Shown: one piece after another, positions 9,644 to 17,786 of the stretch
Numbering within the stretch: the stretch's first letter is position 1
Layout: each line of letters opens with the position of its first letter
Origin: Bacteroides mediterraneensis
Lineage (GTDB): Bacteria > Bacteroidota > Bacteroidia > Bacteroidales > Bacteroidaceae
Assembly: GCF_025993685.1 (NCBI RefSeq)
Contig: NZ_DAJPEN010000001.1
Location: 2,852,001-2,916,000, forward strand
Direction of reading: 5' to 3'
DNA: 64,000 nt
Notes under the pieces: model-generated
Database searches by the model: none
What the model saw: the letters and a program-made list of their open reading frames with translations, nothing else
Told to the model about the DNA's origin: nothing
Made by a program: the position numbers and the translations under genes

Positions 9644-9690
9644 AAAAAAAAGTTCCAGCGTCTTTGCGAAGACATTGGAACTTTTTCTTT
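9644..9690. terminator. Bidirectional terminator between the pfl and lut transcripts
   Basis: GTTCCA-GC-GTCTT/AAGAC-AT-TGGAAC hairpin flanked by A-runs on the left and T-runs on the right, so it can end transcription from both the rightward pfl genes and the leftward lutABC operon. Confidence 0.85.
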
Positions 9691-9706
9691 TATCAACTTA
9701 ACCGCC

Positions 9707-10294
9707 TCACACTAGCAGCACAGTCAGTTCACGGGCTCCATGGGCTCCTAAAACCAACGCCTGCTCAATATCGGCAGTCTTTGAAGGTCCCGAAATAAAT
9801 ACGCCATAACCATATTCGCCTGTATCTGTATTCTGATAAGCCTCATGCATATTATTGACCAGATTCTTCCGGTCGAGCAAAAGAATCAACGCCTCAGAAA
9901 TGAAATACACCGCACGCTGTTCCACATCCTGCTCCACCCAGACGGCTCCATTTTCACAAACACCGATGCGTCCACGTACCACGGCCAGATCGGTTCCATC
10001 CAAGTCTGCCGATGCAGCCACCTCGTCCGGATGGAAAGTAGCACACGTAATCTCTTCCAAATTGGAGGCAATACGTTTGGCGTCCGGATACAATTTGCGA
10101 ATCAAATCATTTATATCTTCACCGTCCTTTACCTCCACGACACGTCCACCGACTTCCGCTACCACTTTAGTGAACTGTGCCACCGGATTGGCATACGTTA
10201 TCGCTTCCTGTTCCAAGGCAGACAAATCGGGTTTCTCATAACGCACCCGCGTATTCCGACGGATGTTCTGCAATATATCTTCTCTACTACTCAT
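9707..10294 (-). CDS. lutC: Lactate utilization protein C (LUD domain)
   Basis: 195 residues of the LUD/YkgG family (MSSREDILQNIRRN). LutABC is an iron-sulfur L-lactate oxidation complex that makes pyruvate; LutC has no iron-sulfur motif of its own. The family core DLAVVRGRIGVCENGAVWVE is present in the middle. It is the last gene of the lutABC operon, 6 bp after lutB, and ends at a bidirectional terminator. Confidence 0.9.
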   Translation of the reverse strand: MSSREDILQNIRRNTRVRYEKPDLSALEQEAITYANPVAQFTKVVAEVGGRVVEVKDGEDINDLIRKLYPDAKRIASNLEEITCATFHPDEVAASADLDGTDLAVVRGRIGVCENGAVWVEQDVEQRAVYFISEALILLLDRKNLVNNMHEAYQNTDTGEYGYGVFISGPSKTADIEQALVLGAHGARELTVLLV

Positions 10295-10300
10295 GACTCC

Positions 10301-11668
10301 TTATTTTACTTTACCCTTTTTCCACATCTCATTAAAGCTTTCTTTGGCAAACTGAGGCATATCATGTTCTTTACCCCAATCATTCAAACCGTTATATATA
10401 AGTGCATGCGGGAATGAGTTCACCCACGACGCCCGTGCCAATGCAAAATTGAACAAGGCCGGATGTTCCATCAGTACTTTCATACCTCCCGACATGGTCC
10501 GTTTAGACGAACTGGCCACTCCCAAATCGTCCAACTTCTGCCGCCAACGGTAAATCTGGTCGGCCAAGTCCACTTTTGCCGGACACACATTCTGACAAGA
10601 ATAGCACAAAGAGCACGCCGATACGTTGTCATAATAATGCAAAGGAGCTTTCAGCATACCCAGATTGATGCCGATAGGCCCCGGAATAAAATACGTATAC
10701 GAATATCCTCCCGAACGACGATATACCGGACACGTGTTCATGCACGCCCCACAACGCAGACAGTTCAATGTCTTCACATGCTCCTGATCGGCCAGAATGT
10801 TACTGCGTCCGTTGTCCACAATAATGATATGCAATTCTCCTCCCTTACGCGGCTTGCGGTAATGAGAAGTATAAGTAGTAATCGGCTGTCCCGTACCGGA
10901 ACGTGCCAGCAGTCGGGTAAATACCCCCAATGCTTCTCGGTCGGGAACAATTTTCTCCAGTCCGAAAGCGGCAATCTGCAACTTGGGCTGTGAAGTTCCC
11001 ATGTCGGCGTTTCCCTCATTGGTACATACCACAAACTCACCCGTAGAAGCTACGGCAAAGTTGGCACCGGTCATGGCTGCCTCTGCCTCCAGGAACTTAT
11101 GACGCAAATTCTTACGAGCTGCATGTGTCAGATAAGTCTGATCATTGTTTCCGGGTTCCGTGCCCATCTCCTTTACAAACAGTTCACCGATTTCTTCCTT
11201 CTTGATGTGGATGGCCGGCACCACAATGTGACTCGGCTTCTTGTGCATGAGCTGGAGAATCCGTTCACCCAAGTCACTTTCCACCACGTCAATTCCTTTT
11301 TGAATCAAGAATTCATTCAATCCACACTCCTCAGCCAGCATGGACTTGCTCTTGATGAAGCGATGCACATTATGTCCGTGCAAGATATTATAGATAATGG
11401 CACAATACTCATCCGCATCCTTTGCCCAATATACATGTGCTCCATTTGCCTGGGCATTCTTCTCGAACTCCTGCAAAAGCAAGTCAAGATGACTGTTGCT
11501 ATACATTTTAATGGCAGAAGCCATATCACGCAAATGCTCCCATTCCGGTACTTCCCGGCTGATTTTATCACGTTTGGCACGCATCATCCACAATGTCTGG
11601 TCGTGCCAGGCTGCCAGTTCCTTGTTTTCCTGAAACTTCTCGGCAGCTTTTGAATGTTTCGTACTCAT
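10301..11668 (-). CDS. lutB: Lactate utilization protein B (iron-sulfur, LUD domain)
   Basis: 455 residues starting MSTKHSKAAEKF. The N-terminal two thirds is a LUD-type domain. The C-terminal part has two ferredoxin-like clusters, CLRCGACMNTCPVY and CSLCYSCQNVCPAK, each binding [4Fe-4S]. It transfers electrons during L-lactate oxidation with LutA and LutC. The ATG at 11668 overlaps the lutA stop by four bases (ATGA), showing translational coupling; the longer upstream frame is rejected for that reason. Confidence 0.93.
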   Translation of the reverse strand: MSTKHSKAAEKFQENKELAAWHDQTLWMMRAKRDKISREVPEWEHLRDMASAIKMYSNSHLDLLLQEFEKNAQANGAHVYWAKDADEYCAIIYNILHGHNVHRFIKSKSMLAEECGLNEFLIQKGIDVVESDLGERILQLMHKKPSHIVVPAIHIKKEEIGELFVKEMGTEPGNNDQTYLTHAARKNLRHKFLEAEAAMTGANFAVASTGEFVVCTNEGNADMGTSQPKLQIAAFGLEKIVPDREALGVFTRLLARSGTGQPITTYTSHYRKPRKGGELHIIIVDNGRSNILADQEHVKTLNCLRCGACMNTCPVYRRSGGYSYTYFIPGPIGINLGMLKAPLHYYDNVSACSLCYSCQNVCPAKVDLADQIYRWRQKLDDLGVASSSKRTMSGGMKVLMEHPALFNFALARASWVNSFPHALIYNGLNDWGKEHDMPQFAKESFNEMWKKGKVK

Positions 11669-12405
11669 AATCCTGCTGCTAAAACTTCTACAATATGAAT
11701 GGTCTTGATGGGTAATTTTTCCCGGGAAATAATCCCGTTCTGATGCATCAGGCAAGAACTGTCTGCCCCTACAATGTATTCGGCTCCCGTATCGATGTGA
11801 CGCTGCACCTTGTCACGCCCCATCTGACCGGAGACGGCATGTTCCTCCACAGCAAACATACCGCCAAAACCGCAACATTCATCCGGACGTTCCGGTTCCA
11901 CGACCTCAATATCTTTCACCAACGACAACAAATCGCGAAGCTTATTATAATAAGGTATATTCAACTCACTGGGAGAAGAAAGATGCATCAGGCGGACCCC
12001 ATGACAACTGTTCTGAATACTCACCTTATGAGGAAAGGAAGCCTGCAAGGAGGTAGGCTTCACCACATCATGAATGAACTCACAAATATCATAAATTTTT
12101 TCTTCACTGGCACAACGGTGCGACTCTTTCGCCAACAGGTTACCATAATGGTCACGCACAAACACCACGCAACTGGCCGAAGGGCCTACAATGTAATCAT
12201 ATTGTTCAAAAAGACGGTCAAAACGACGGGCCAACTCCACAGACTCTTCCTCAAACCCCGCATTCGCCATCGGTTGTCCGCAGCAAGTCTGATCCAACGG
12301 ATAATCGACATCTACCCCCAGACTTTTCAGTAACTTAAAAGAAGCTACTCCCACCTGTGGATAAACGGCATTGATATAACAGGGAATAAACAATCCTACT
12401 TTCAT
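11665..12405 (-). CDS. lutA: Lactate utilization protein A (CCG-domain iron-sulfur oxidoreductase)
   Basis: 246 residues with two CCG cysteine-rich domains (TCCGQPMANAG at about 40 and ECCGFGGMF at about 170), as in glycolate oxidase subunit GlcF and heterodisulfide reductase HdrB. It is the first gene of the L-lactate-oxidising lutABC operon. An IS element lies about 200 bp upstream of its start, between lutA and a consensus promoter. Confidence 0.93.
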   Translation of the reverse strand: MKVGLFIPCYINAVYPQVGVASFKLLKSLGVDVDYPLDQTCCGQPMANAGFEEESVELARRFDRLFEQYDYIVGPSASCVVFVRDHYGNLLAKESHRCASEEKIYDICEFIHDVVKPTSLQASFPHKVSIQNSCHGVRLMHLSSPSELNIPYYNKLRDLLSLVKDIEVVEPERPDECCGFGGMFAVEEHAVSGQMGRDKVQRHIDTGAEYIVGADSSCLMHQNGIISREKLPIKTIHIVEVLAAGL

Positions 12406-12437
12406 ATATCTAAATCAGTTATTAGTCTTCTTTCGAG

Positions 12438-12445
12438 CAAAAGTA
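12438..12445 (-). promoter_or_regulatory. Possible proximal -7 element for lutA
   Basis: Reading leftward, TACTTTTG matches TAnnTTTG 33 bases before lutA. The -33 position is only TTT, so this is a weaker candidate than the promoter beyond the IS at 13938-13968. Confidence 0.4.
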
Positions 12446-12525
12446 AAAGGTTTTCTTCGGATATAAAAATTTTCCTTTGCATTTTGAACAGGTTTTAAAA
12501 ACGAACAACAAACTGTTACAAATGC

Positions 12526-12557
12526 GTGCGCCCCGCGAATCACTTCGCAGGGCGCAC
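12526..12557 (-). other. Stable hairpin with GNRA tetraloop in the lut leader
   Basis: A 14-bp stem (one G-T pair), arm GTGCGCCCTGCGAA read leftward, closed by the loop GTGA, which is a GNRA tetraloop. No T-run follows, so it does not look like a simple terminator. It lies 120 bases upstream of lutA and could be a leader regulatory structure. Confidence 0.55.
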
Positions 12558-12595
12558 CCAACTAATAACTAACTTCTTTTACTTTTGTGGTTTAC

Positions 12596-13923
12596 GTAAT
12601 TTCTACACTACTGTCCACTAAAAATGGACAAGGTTAAAAATTAAATAAATTCGGTTCACTTGAATCATATCGGTCTTTGACATTTTTGAAATTCGATTTG
12701 TCGAACAAGTCACTGAGATGTGTTTTGTCGGTCAGAGAGATTCCGAGAATTTGGAGAACTTCATAGACGCTGCGTTCTAATTTCATATCGTGTTGGACTA
12801 TTGCTACCAAACAGTAAGTAATTATCGCACAATAGATTTGTATGCGTACTGCGTTTTCCGATGTTCCCCAAAACTTCTTAATCCTGAGGTGTTGTTTTAT
12901 CCATTTGAAGAACAGCTCAACACTCCATCTGTTTCGATAAAGCGATGATATTAACTCCGCAGATGCGTCAAGATTGTTCGTCAGGAAGATGTATCGTGTA
13001 CCGTCTTCAGGATTCTCAACGATGAGTTTTCTAAGTTCCTCGGGGTAATCCTTAGAACTTTTATAAACCGTAAAGCATCCGATTACATCCGAAACTACAC
13101 CTTCCGGCAATCTTCGTTTCCAGGTTTTAGGCTTGATCCGTACGTTTGTTTTGGCTCGTACAACGAAGAAAGCACCTATACGATTTATCGTATTAAGATT
13201 GCTGAAATCGTTATATCCGCGGTCGAATATGTAGTGCGCTCCAGATTCGTATGGTATCTCAGACATAACCTTTGAATCGTGAATGTTGGCAGGTGTAATA
13301 TGCACAAATGCAGGTACTTCCGCTTCAACATCATAGAGCGTATGCAACTTTATTCCACCTTTATGTTTGCGAAATTTAGCCCATTCAAACACCGACAGGC
13401 ACAAATCAACCGTTGTAGAGTCAAATGCGTAAACATGACCGTCAAGTTCGAATATTTTATTGATTCTACGCTTGCGGGCCTCGGCAATCATGAATGTTGC
13501 ATACTCCTCGAAAATACGGTAATCACGTTGCTCATTAGCCTTACTGAGATTGCTTCGTGTTACAGATTTCCCGATTCCGAGATGGTAGAGTTTCCCAGCG
13601 TGTGCTTCCATAGCCACAACCAGATCTCGGAGGCTCTCTCGATTGGATAGCTGACCGAACATCATCGTAAGCAACTGATTCCAACAGGTATAGCTTTTGA
13701 TATACTTGTTGCCATTGTATTTCTTCACAATGTATTTGAATTTCTCGTAATCAAGAAATTTAACTAATTGAGAGAAAACGTACTCGTCTTTAAACATAAC
13801 GGTCTGATTTTGACCACAAAGTTAAATTCAAGTCTCGGGAATCTAAAATTGCCTATAACAAATTGAATTTCAATAATTTCAAAGAACTTCTATGTTTTTT
13901 TAGTGGACACTAATGTAATTTCT
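12596..13923. mobile_element. IS4-type insertion sequence with 10-bp target duplication
   Basis: The element spans 12606-13913 (1308 bp). It is flanked by the perfect 10-base direct repeat GTAATTTCTA (12596-12605 and 13914-13923). The ends share the inverted motif TGTCCACTAAAAA, starting 6 bases inside the left end and 5 inside the right. One transposase gene fills it. The exact duplication and intact gene indicate a recent insertion. Confidence 0.93.
12634..13797 (-). CDS. IS4-family transposase (DUF4372 type)
   Basis: 387 residues. The N-terminal DUF4372-like region (MFKDEYVFSQLVKFLDYEKF) is followed by a DDE catalytic domain. Asp is seen in AFDSTTVDL, the second Asp in IFDRGYNDF, and the Y-R-E-K box in YRNRWSVELFFKWIK. 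All catalytic positions are present and the frame is uninterrupted, so it may be active. A -7-like TAACTTTG lies at 13824-13817, inside the element. Confidence 0.92.
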   Translation of the reverse strand: MFKDEYVFSQLVKFLDYEKFKYIVKKYNGNKYIKSYTCWNQLLTMMFGQLSNRESLRDLVVAMEAHAGKLYHLGIGKSVTRSNLSKANEQRDYRIFEEYATFMIAEARKRRINKIFELDGHVYAFDSTTVDLCLSVFEWAKFRKHKGGIKLHTLYDVEAEVPAFVHITPANIHDSKVMSEIPYESGAHYIFDRGYNDFSNLNTINRIGAFFVVRAKTNVRIKPKTWKRRLPEGVVSDVIGCFTVYKSSKDYPEELRKLIVENPEDGTRYIFLTNNLDASAELISSLYRNRWSVELFFKWIKQHLRIKKFWGTSENAVRIQIYCAIITYCLVAIVQHDMKLERSVYEVLQILGISLTDKTHLSDLFDKSNFKNVKDRYDSSEPNLFNF

Positions 13924-13937
13924 ATATGACTAACACT

Positions 13938-13968
13938 GCAAAGATACGGGAATCCGCTTTTCCGGACA
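13938..13968 (-). promoter_or_regulatory. Consensus promoter cut off from lutABC by the IS
   Basis: Reading leftward: TTG at 13968-13966, 20-base spacer, TATCTTTG at 13945-13938. The expected start near 13931 is only about 8 bases from the right-hand target duplication. Before the insertion this promoter would have read into the lutA leader. Confidence 0.75.
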
Positions 13969-14016
13969 ATACCTAAAATTGGGTATTTTAGAATCTGTCC
14001 AAATAGCAAAATTCAC

Positions 14017-14625
14017 TTATAAGTTCATTTTCACTTCACCAAGTTCCACCAGTTTGTTTACAATGGCATAAATGGTCAATCCGGCTGCCGAGTGGATTTG
14101 CAGCTTCCTCGTGATGTTCCTGCGATGCGTAATAACCGTATGTACAGAGATATACAATTTCTCAGCAATCTCCTTGTTGGTCATTCCTCGAACCACACAG
14201 CCCACAATTTCCTTTTCCCGCTGACTCAATGAATCCTGATCACTGTCCTCTTCTTCCGCCATGTTCATCAGCTGAGAAATCTTGTGCGACAATGAATCCA
14301 CATCATCAAACAACCCTACAGAATCATCATAACCTTTCAACTGGCTGACATCCACCATCGTATAAATCAATGATACAAACTTCATCGACTGCTCGGCATA
14401 TTCCTGCTTGAAAGCAGCCACATCAAACCATCCCCCAAACTGAGGATTTATCACCAATACTTGAGGCCTGTGCGCCTCCATGCAATGCCGCAACCCCTCT
14501 TCCGAAGAAATTTCAATGACCTGCACCGACAAATCAGGCAGACGTCTCAACACAGACACCAGTCCGCTACGGACAATCATCGACTTTTCAGCCACAGCAA
14601 TGTATATTGTTTCTTGCGGTTTCAT
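14017..14625 (-). CDS. LuxR/NarL-type response-regulator-like transcription factor
   Basis: 202 residues. The N-terminal part resembles a receiver domain but has VLVINPQFGG where the phosphorylated Asp normally sits, so phosphorylation at the usual site seems unlikely. The C-terminal helix-turn-helix is a clear LuxR domain (SQREKEIVGCVVRGMTNKEIAEKL...). The start overlaps the stop of the hemerythrin-like gene by four bases (ATGA), so the two are translationally coupled. It may control the response to nitric oxide, oxygen or cluster damage sensed or repaired by its partner. Confidence 0.85.
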   Translation of the reverse strand: MKPQETIYIAVAEKSMIVRSGLVSVLRRLPDLSVQVIEISSEEGLRHCMEAHRPQVLVINPQFGGWFDVAAFKQEYAEQSMKFVSLIYTMVDVSQLKGYDDSVGLFDDVDSLSHKISQLMNMAEEEDSDQDSLSQREKEIVGCVVRGMTNKEIAEKLYISVHTVITHRRNITRKLQIHSAAGLTIYAIVNKLVELGEVKMNL

Positions 14626-15341
14626 TTTATCTCCTTTTCAAGCTCCATAATGGCGGGCACAAAAATATAATCTTCCACCCGGTTGTGTGAAGCCAAATCT
14701 TCCTCACAACTAAAAATATCGAACAGCGTGGCATTCAACAGCTGATTGTCACCGCCCGACGGATAATATTTGATAATGATGTTCTTCAGTTCTGTCAGTT
14801 TGGAGTTTATCTGGTCGTGACGGCGGGCAAACACCCCGATACTATAGTCCGGCAAGCGCTCTCCCTTCAGCAAATGCTCCACATACGTAAAGACCTTTTC
14901 ATTTTCATATTCCATGTGCTTCCGTACTTCATGCACATACGCATCAAAAAATTTGACAATGAGAAAAGCCACTTCATTTTCCGAAGAACAATCGATGGCT
15001 TCAATCAGTTTCCGGCGGATGGTAGGCAGCTGAAAATCCAGAAAATAGGAATGTGCCCGCTTCAGATACTCCATCAAGGCCGGAATGGAAAGCCCGTTCA
15101 AATGGTCATGAATATGGTTGCTCTCCTCACCGAGAAAGTTCACTACAATTAAAAACGTATTGCAGTCCACATTGTTCATCGCGCAGACTTCCTGCACCGA
15201 CTTGTCACCAAATCCCAGCGAAACGCCAAAGCGGCTCAACACTTGCAAGAGCGCATAGTTCTCGCATATCAGGTCACTCATTTTGTCCGTGGGTTTATAC
15301 ATCCGGGTCGTATTGTTACACATAAATATCGTATTCATCAT
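14622..15341 (-). CDS. Hemerythrin/RIC-like (YtfE/ScdA-type) protein
   Basis: About 239 residues from the ATG pair at 15341/15338. The N-terminal segment resembles the DUF542 part of RIC (repair of iron centres) proteins (CENYALLQVLSRFGVSLGFGDKSVQEVC). The C-terminal half is a hemerythrin-type four-helix bundle with spaced His and Glu (ESNHIHDHL, HEVRKHMEYE, RRHDQI, SHNRVEDYIF). RIC proteins use a di-iron site to repair [Fe-S] clusters after nitrosative or oxidative stress. It overlaps the LuxR-type gene that follows. Confidence 0.8.
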   Translation of the reverse strand: MMNTIFMCNNTTRMYKPTDKMSDLICENYALLQVLSRFGVSLGFGDKSVQEVCAMNNVDCNTFLIVVNFLGEESNHIHDHLNGLSIPALMEYLKRAHSYFLDFQLPTIRRKLIEAIDCSSENEVAFLIVKFFDAYVHEVRKHMEYENEKVFTYVEHLLKGERLPDYSIGVFARRHDQINSKLTELKNIIIKYYPSGGDNQLLNATLFDIFSCEEDLASHNRVEDYIFVPAIMELEKEIK

Positions 15342-15424
15342 TTTACGTGGCAAAATAAAGAAATCCAGTCAAAAACCACAATCACTATTTTTAGGTATAT
15401 TCCTGCACTTTTTGACCTTTCAGA

Positions 15425-15432
15425 CAAAGATA
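15425..15432 (-). promoter_or_regulatory. Possible -7 element for the RIC/LuxR pair
   Basis: TATCTTTG read leftward, 84 bases before the RIC-like start. No clear TTG at the -33 position. Confidence 0.4.
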
Positions 15433-15521
15433 CACCGCAATCCTCCATTTTCCGATGGGGAAATACACAAAAATCTCTAAATAAAAGCCGAAAAAACCGC
15501 CGCCAATACGTAGAAAAAAAT

Positions 15522-15529
15522 TACCTTTG
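15522..15529 (+). promoter_or_regulatory. Possible -7 element for the 15557 gene and ygiQ-like gene
   Basis: TACCTTTG lies 27 bases before the ATG at 15557. No TTG at the expected -33 distance. Confidence 0.45.
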
Positions 15530-15556
15530 TTACATAAACTTTAAAATTATCGCATT

Positions 15557-15904
15557 ATGTATACCATACAGGCCAACGCTTCCGGTACACGAAGCATCGA
15601 CGTTTCTGAAAAACATCTGGAAACCATCGAAAAATATTCACTCTTCCAACAACTCATTGACAGCAACGGCATCGTAGACGAAACCGTGCTCGACAAGCTG
15701 AAACTGAACACCCGTTCACTGATTGCTTCCATGGAAGAAAACAGCAAGGATTTGCTCGACTTGTGCATCGACGTCATTTACCACAACAACATGAAAGCCT
15801 TCGGACTGCACCAGCTCATCCTGCTCTATATCAAATGGGAAAGAGAAAAAGAAGAGAAAGAAGACAACGAAGACGAATCTACAGAAGAAACCCACAATTC
15901 ATAA
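15557..15904 (+). CDS. Hypothetical protein upstream of the YgiQ-type gene
   Basis: 115 residues, apparently soluble. The centre is helical and Leu-rich; the C-terminal 20 residues are very acidic and lysine-rich (EREKEEKEDNEDESTEE). No family recognised. The stop is 6 bp before the TTG start of the radical SAM gene, so the two are probably co-transcribed and translationally coupled. Confidence 0.75.
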   Translation: MYTIQANASGTRSIDVSEKHLETIEKYSLFQQLIDSNGIVDETVLDKLKLNTRSLIASMEENSKDLLDLCIDVIYHNNMKAFGLHQLILLYIKWEREKEEKEDNEDESTEETHNS

Positions 15905-15910
15905 ACTGCC

Positions 15911-17761
15911 TTGAAAGAATACAAGCTGACCGATTGGCTGCCCACAACCAAAAAAGAAGCCGAACTGAGGGGATGGAATGAACTGGATGTCATTATTTTC
16001 AGCGGGGATGCCTACGTGGACCATCCTTCTTTCGGAGCTGCCGTCATCGGACGAATGCTCGAAGCCAAAGGCCTGAAAGTGGCCATCATTCCCCAACCCA
16101 ACTGGCGCGACGACTTGCGCGACTTTAAGAAACTGGGAAGACCCCGCCTGTTCTTCGGCGTTTCTGCCGGATGCATGGACAGCATGGTCAACAAATACAC
16201 GGCCAACAAACGACTGAGAAGTGAAGATGCGTATACTCCGGACGGACGCCACGACATGCGTCCGGAGTATCCGAGTATTGTCTATACACAGATTCTGAAG
16301 AAGCTGTATCCCGATGTGCCGGTGGTTTTGGGAGGCATTGAAGCTTCCCTCCGACGGCTGACCCACTACGACTACTGGGAAGAAAAGCTACGTCCTTCCA
16401 TCCTGGTGGAATCGGGAGCGGACTTGCTGATTTACGGCATGGGCGAAAAACCTATTACGGAACTGAGTGAACGACTGCTGAAAGTGGAAGGAGAAACGCA
16501 TGCCGGCGACCTGCCACACGACATTCCGCAAACGGCTTACCTGATTTCGCAGAAAGAAGCTGCCCATCTGCCGGAGAATCCCAACGGACAGGGTGACCTT
16601 ACCCTGTATTCCCATGAGGAATGTCTGAAAGACAAGAAAAAACAGGCACAGAATTTCCGCCACATCGAGGAAGAATCCAACCGTTATGCCGCAGCCCGCA
16701 TACTGCAACAGGTAGGCAAGCAGACGGTGGTCACCAACCCTCCCTATCCTCCGATGACACAAGGAGAGCTGGACATGTCGTTCGACCTGCCTTATACCCG
16801 TCTGCCGCATCCCAAATACAAGAACAAACGGATTCCGGCATACGAGATGATTAAATTCTCTGTCAACATCCACCGGGGCTGTTTTGGCGGATGCGCTTTC
16901 TGTACCATTTCGGCCCATCAGGGAAAGTTCATTGTCAGCCGAAGCAAGGAAAGTATCCTTAAAGAAGTAAAGACCATCACCGAAATGCCCGACTTCAAAG
17001 GCTATCTGAGTGATTTGGGAGGTCCTTCTGCCAACATGTACCAGATGGGAGGAAAAGATACGTCCCTCTGTCAGCGTTGTAAACGCCCGTCGTGCATCCA
17101 CCCCAAAATCTGCCCGAACTTGAATACCGACCATCATCCGCTGCTGGAAATCTATCATGCGGTAGACAGCTTGCCGGGCATCAAGAAAAGCTTTATTGGA
17201 AGCGGGGTACGTTACGACCTGCTTCTGCACCAAAGCAAGGACGCGAAAACCAACCAAAGTACCAGGGAGTATACGCACGAACTGATTACACGCCACGTGA
17301 GCGGACGACTGAAGGTGGCACCGGAACATACCAGTGACAAGGTGCTCTACCTGATGCGCAAACCGCCTTTTGAGCAGTTCTATGAGTTCAAGCGTATCTT
17401 CGACAAAATCAATAAGGAAGCCGGACTGCGGCAGCAGATTATTCCCTACTTCATCAGTAGCCATCCCGGATGTACGGAAGAGGATATGGCCGAACTGGCC
17501 GTCATTACCAAGCGGTTGGATTTCCATCTGGAGCAGGTGCAGGATTTCACCCCGACCCCCATGACGGTCTCCACGGAAGCATGGTACACCGGACTGCATC
17601 CTTACACCCTGGAACCCGTCTTCTCGGCCAAGACGCCGCGCGAAAAACTGGCCCAGCGCATGTTCTTCTTCTGGTACAAGCCTGAAGAGCGTAAGGCCAT
17701 CATCAATGAACTGCGGAAAATCGGCCGGAACGACCTGATTAACAAGCTATACGGAAAATAA
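15911..17761 (+). CDS. YgiQ family radical SAM protein
   Basis: 616 residues. The N-terminal segment LPTTKKEAELRGWNELDVIIFSGDAYVDHP is the family signature, so the TTG at 15911 is taken as the start; no ATG gives a complete N-terminus. The radical SAM cluster CX3CX2C is at about C324, C328 and C331 (RGCFGGCAFC). A second Cys-rich motif, CQRCKRPSCIHPKICPN, lies around residue 380 and suggests an auxiliary metal or cluster site. The substrate of the family is not established. Confidence 0.9.
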   Translation: MKEYKLTDWLPTTKKEAELRGWNELDVIIFSGDAYVDHPSFGAAVIGRMLEAKGLKVAIIPQPNWRDDLRDFKKLGRPRLFFGVSAGCMDSMVNKYTANKRLRSEDAYTPDGRHDMRPEYPSIVYTQILKKLYPDVPVVLGGIEASLRRLTHYDYWEEKLRPSILVESGADLLIYGMGEKPITELSERLLKVEGETHAGDLPHDIPQTAYLISQKEAAHLPENPNGQGDLTLYSHEECLKDKKKQAQNFRHIEEESNRYAAARILQQVGKQTVVTNPPYPPMTQGELDMSFDLPYTRLPHPKYKNKRIPAYEMIKFSVNIHRGCFGGCAFCTISAHQGKFIVSRSKESILKEVKTITEMPDFKGYLSDLGGPSANMYQMGGKDTSLCQRCKRPSCIHPKICPNLNTDHHPLLEIYHAVDSLPGIKKSFIGSGVRYDLLLHQSKDAKTNQSTREYTHELITRHVSGRLKVAPEHTSDKVLYLMRKPPFEQFYEFKRIFDKINKEAGLRQQIIPYFISSHPGCTEEDMAELAVITKRLDFHLEQVQDFTPTPMTVSTEAWYTGLHPYTLEPVFSAKTPREKLAQRMFFFWYKPEERKAIINELRKIGRNDLINKLYGK

Positions 17762-17786
17762 GGAATCCACGTAGGGTTCGTCCGTG

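Noticed and set aside
9845..12333. Rightward frames opposite lutABC (up to 196 codons)
   Set aside because: Shadows of the lut genes on the other strand; the leftward frames carry clear iron-sulfur motifs.
16388..17599. 403-codon frame opposite the YgiQ-type gene
   Set aside because: Antisense shadow; the rightward frame has radical SAM and family signatures.
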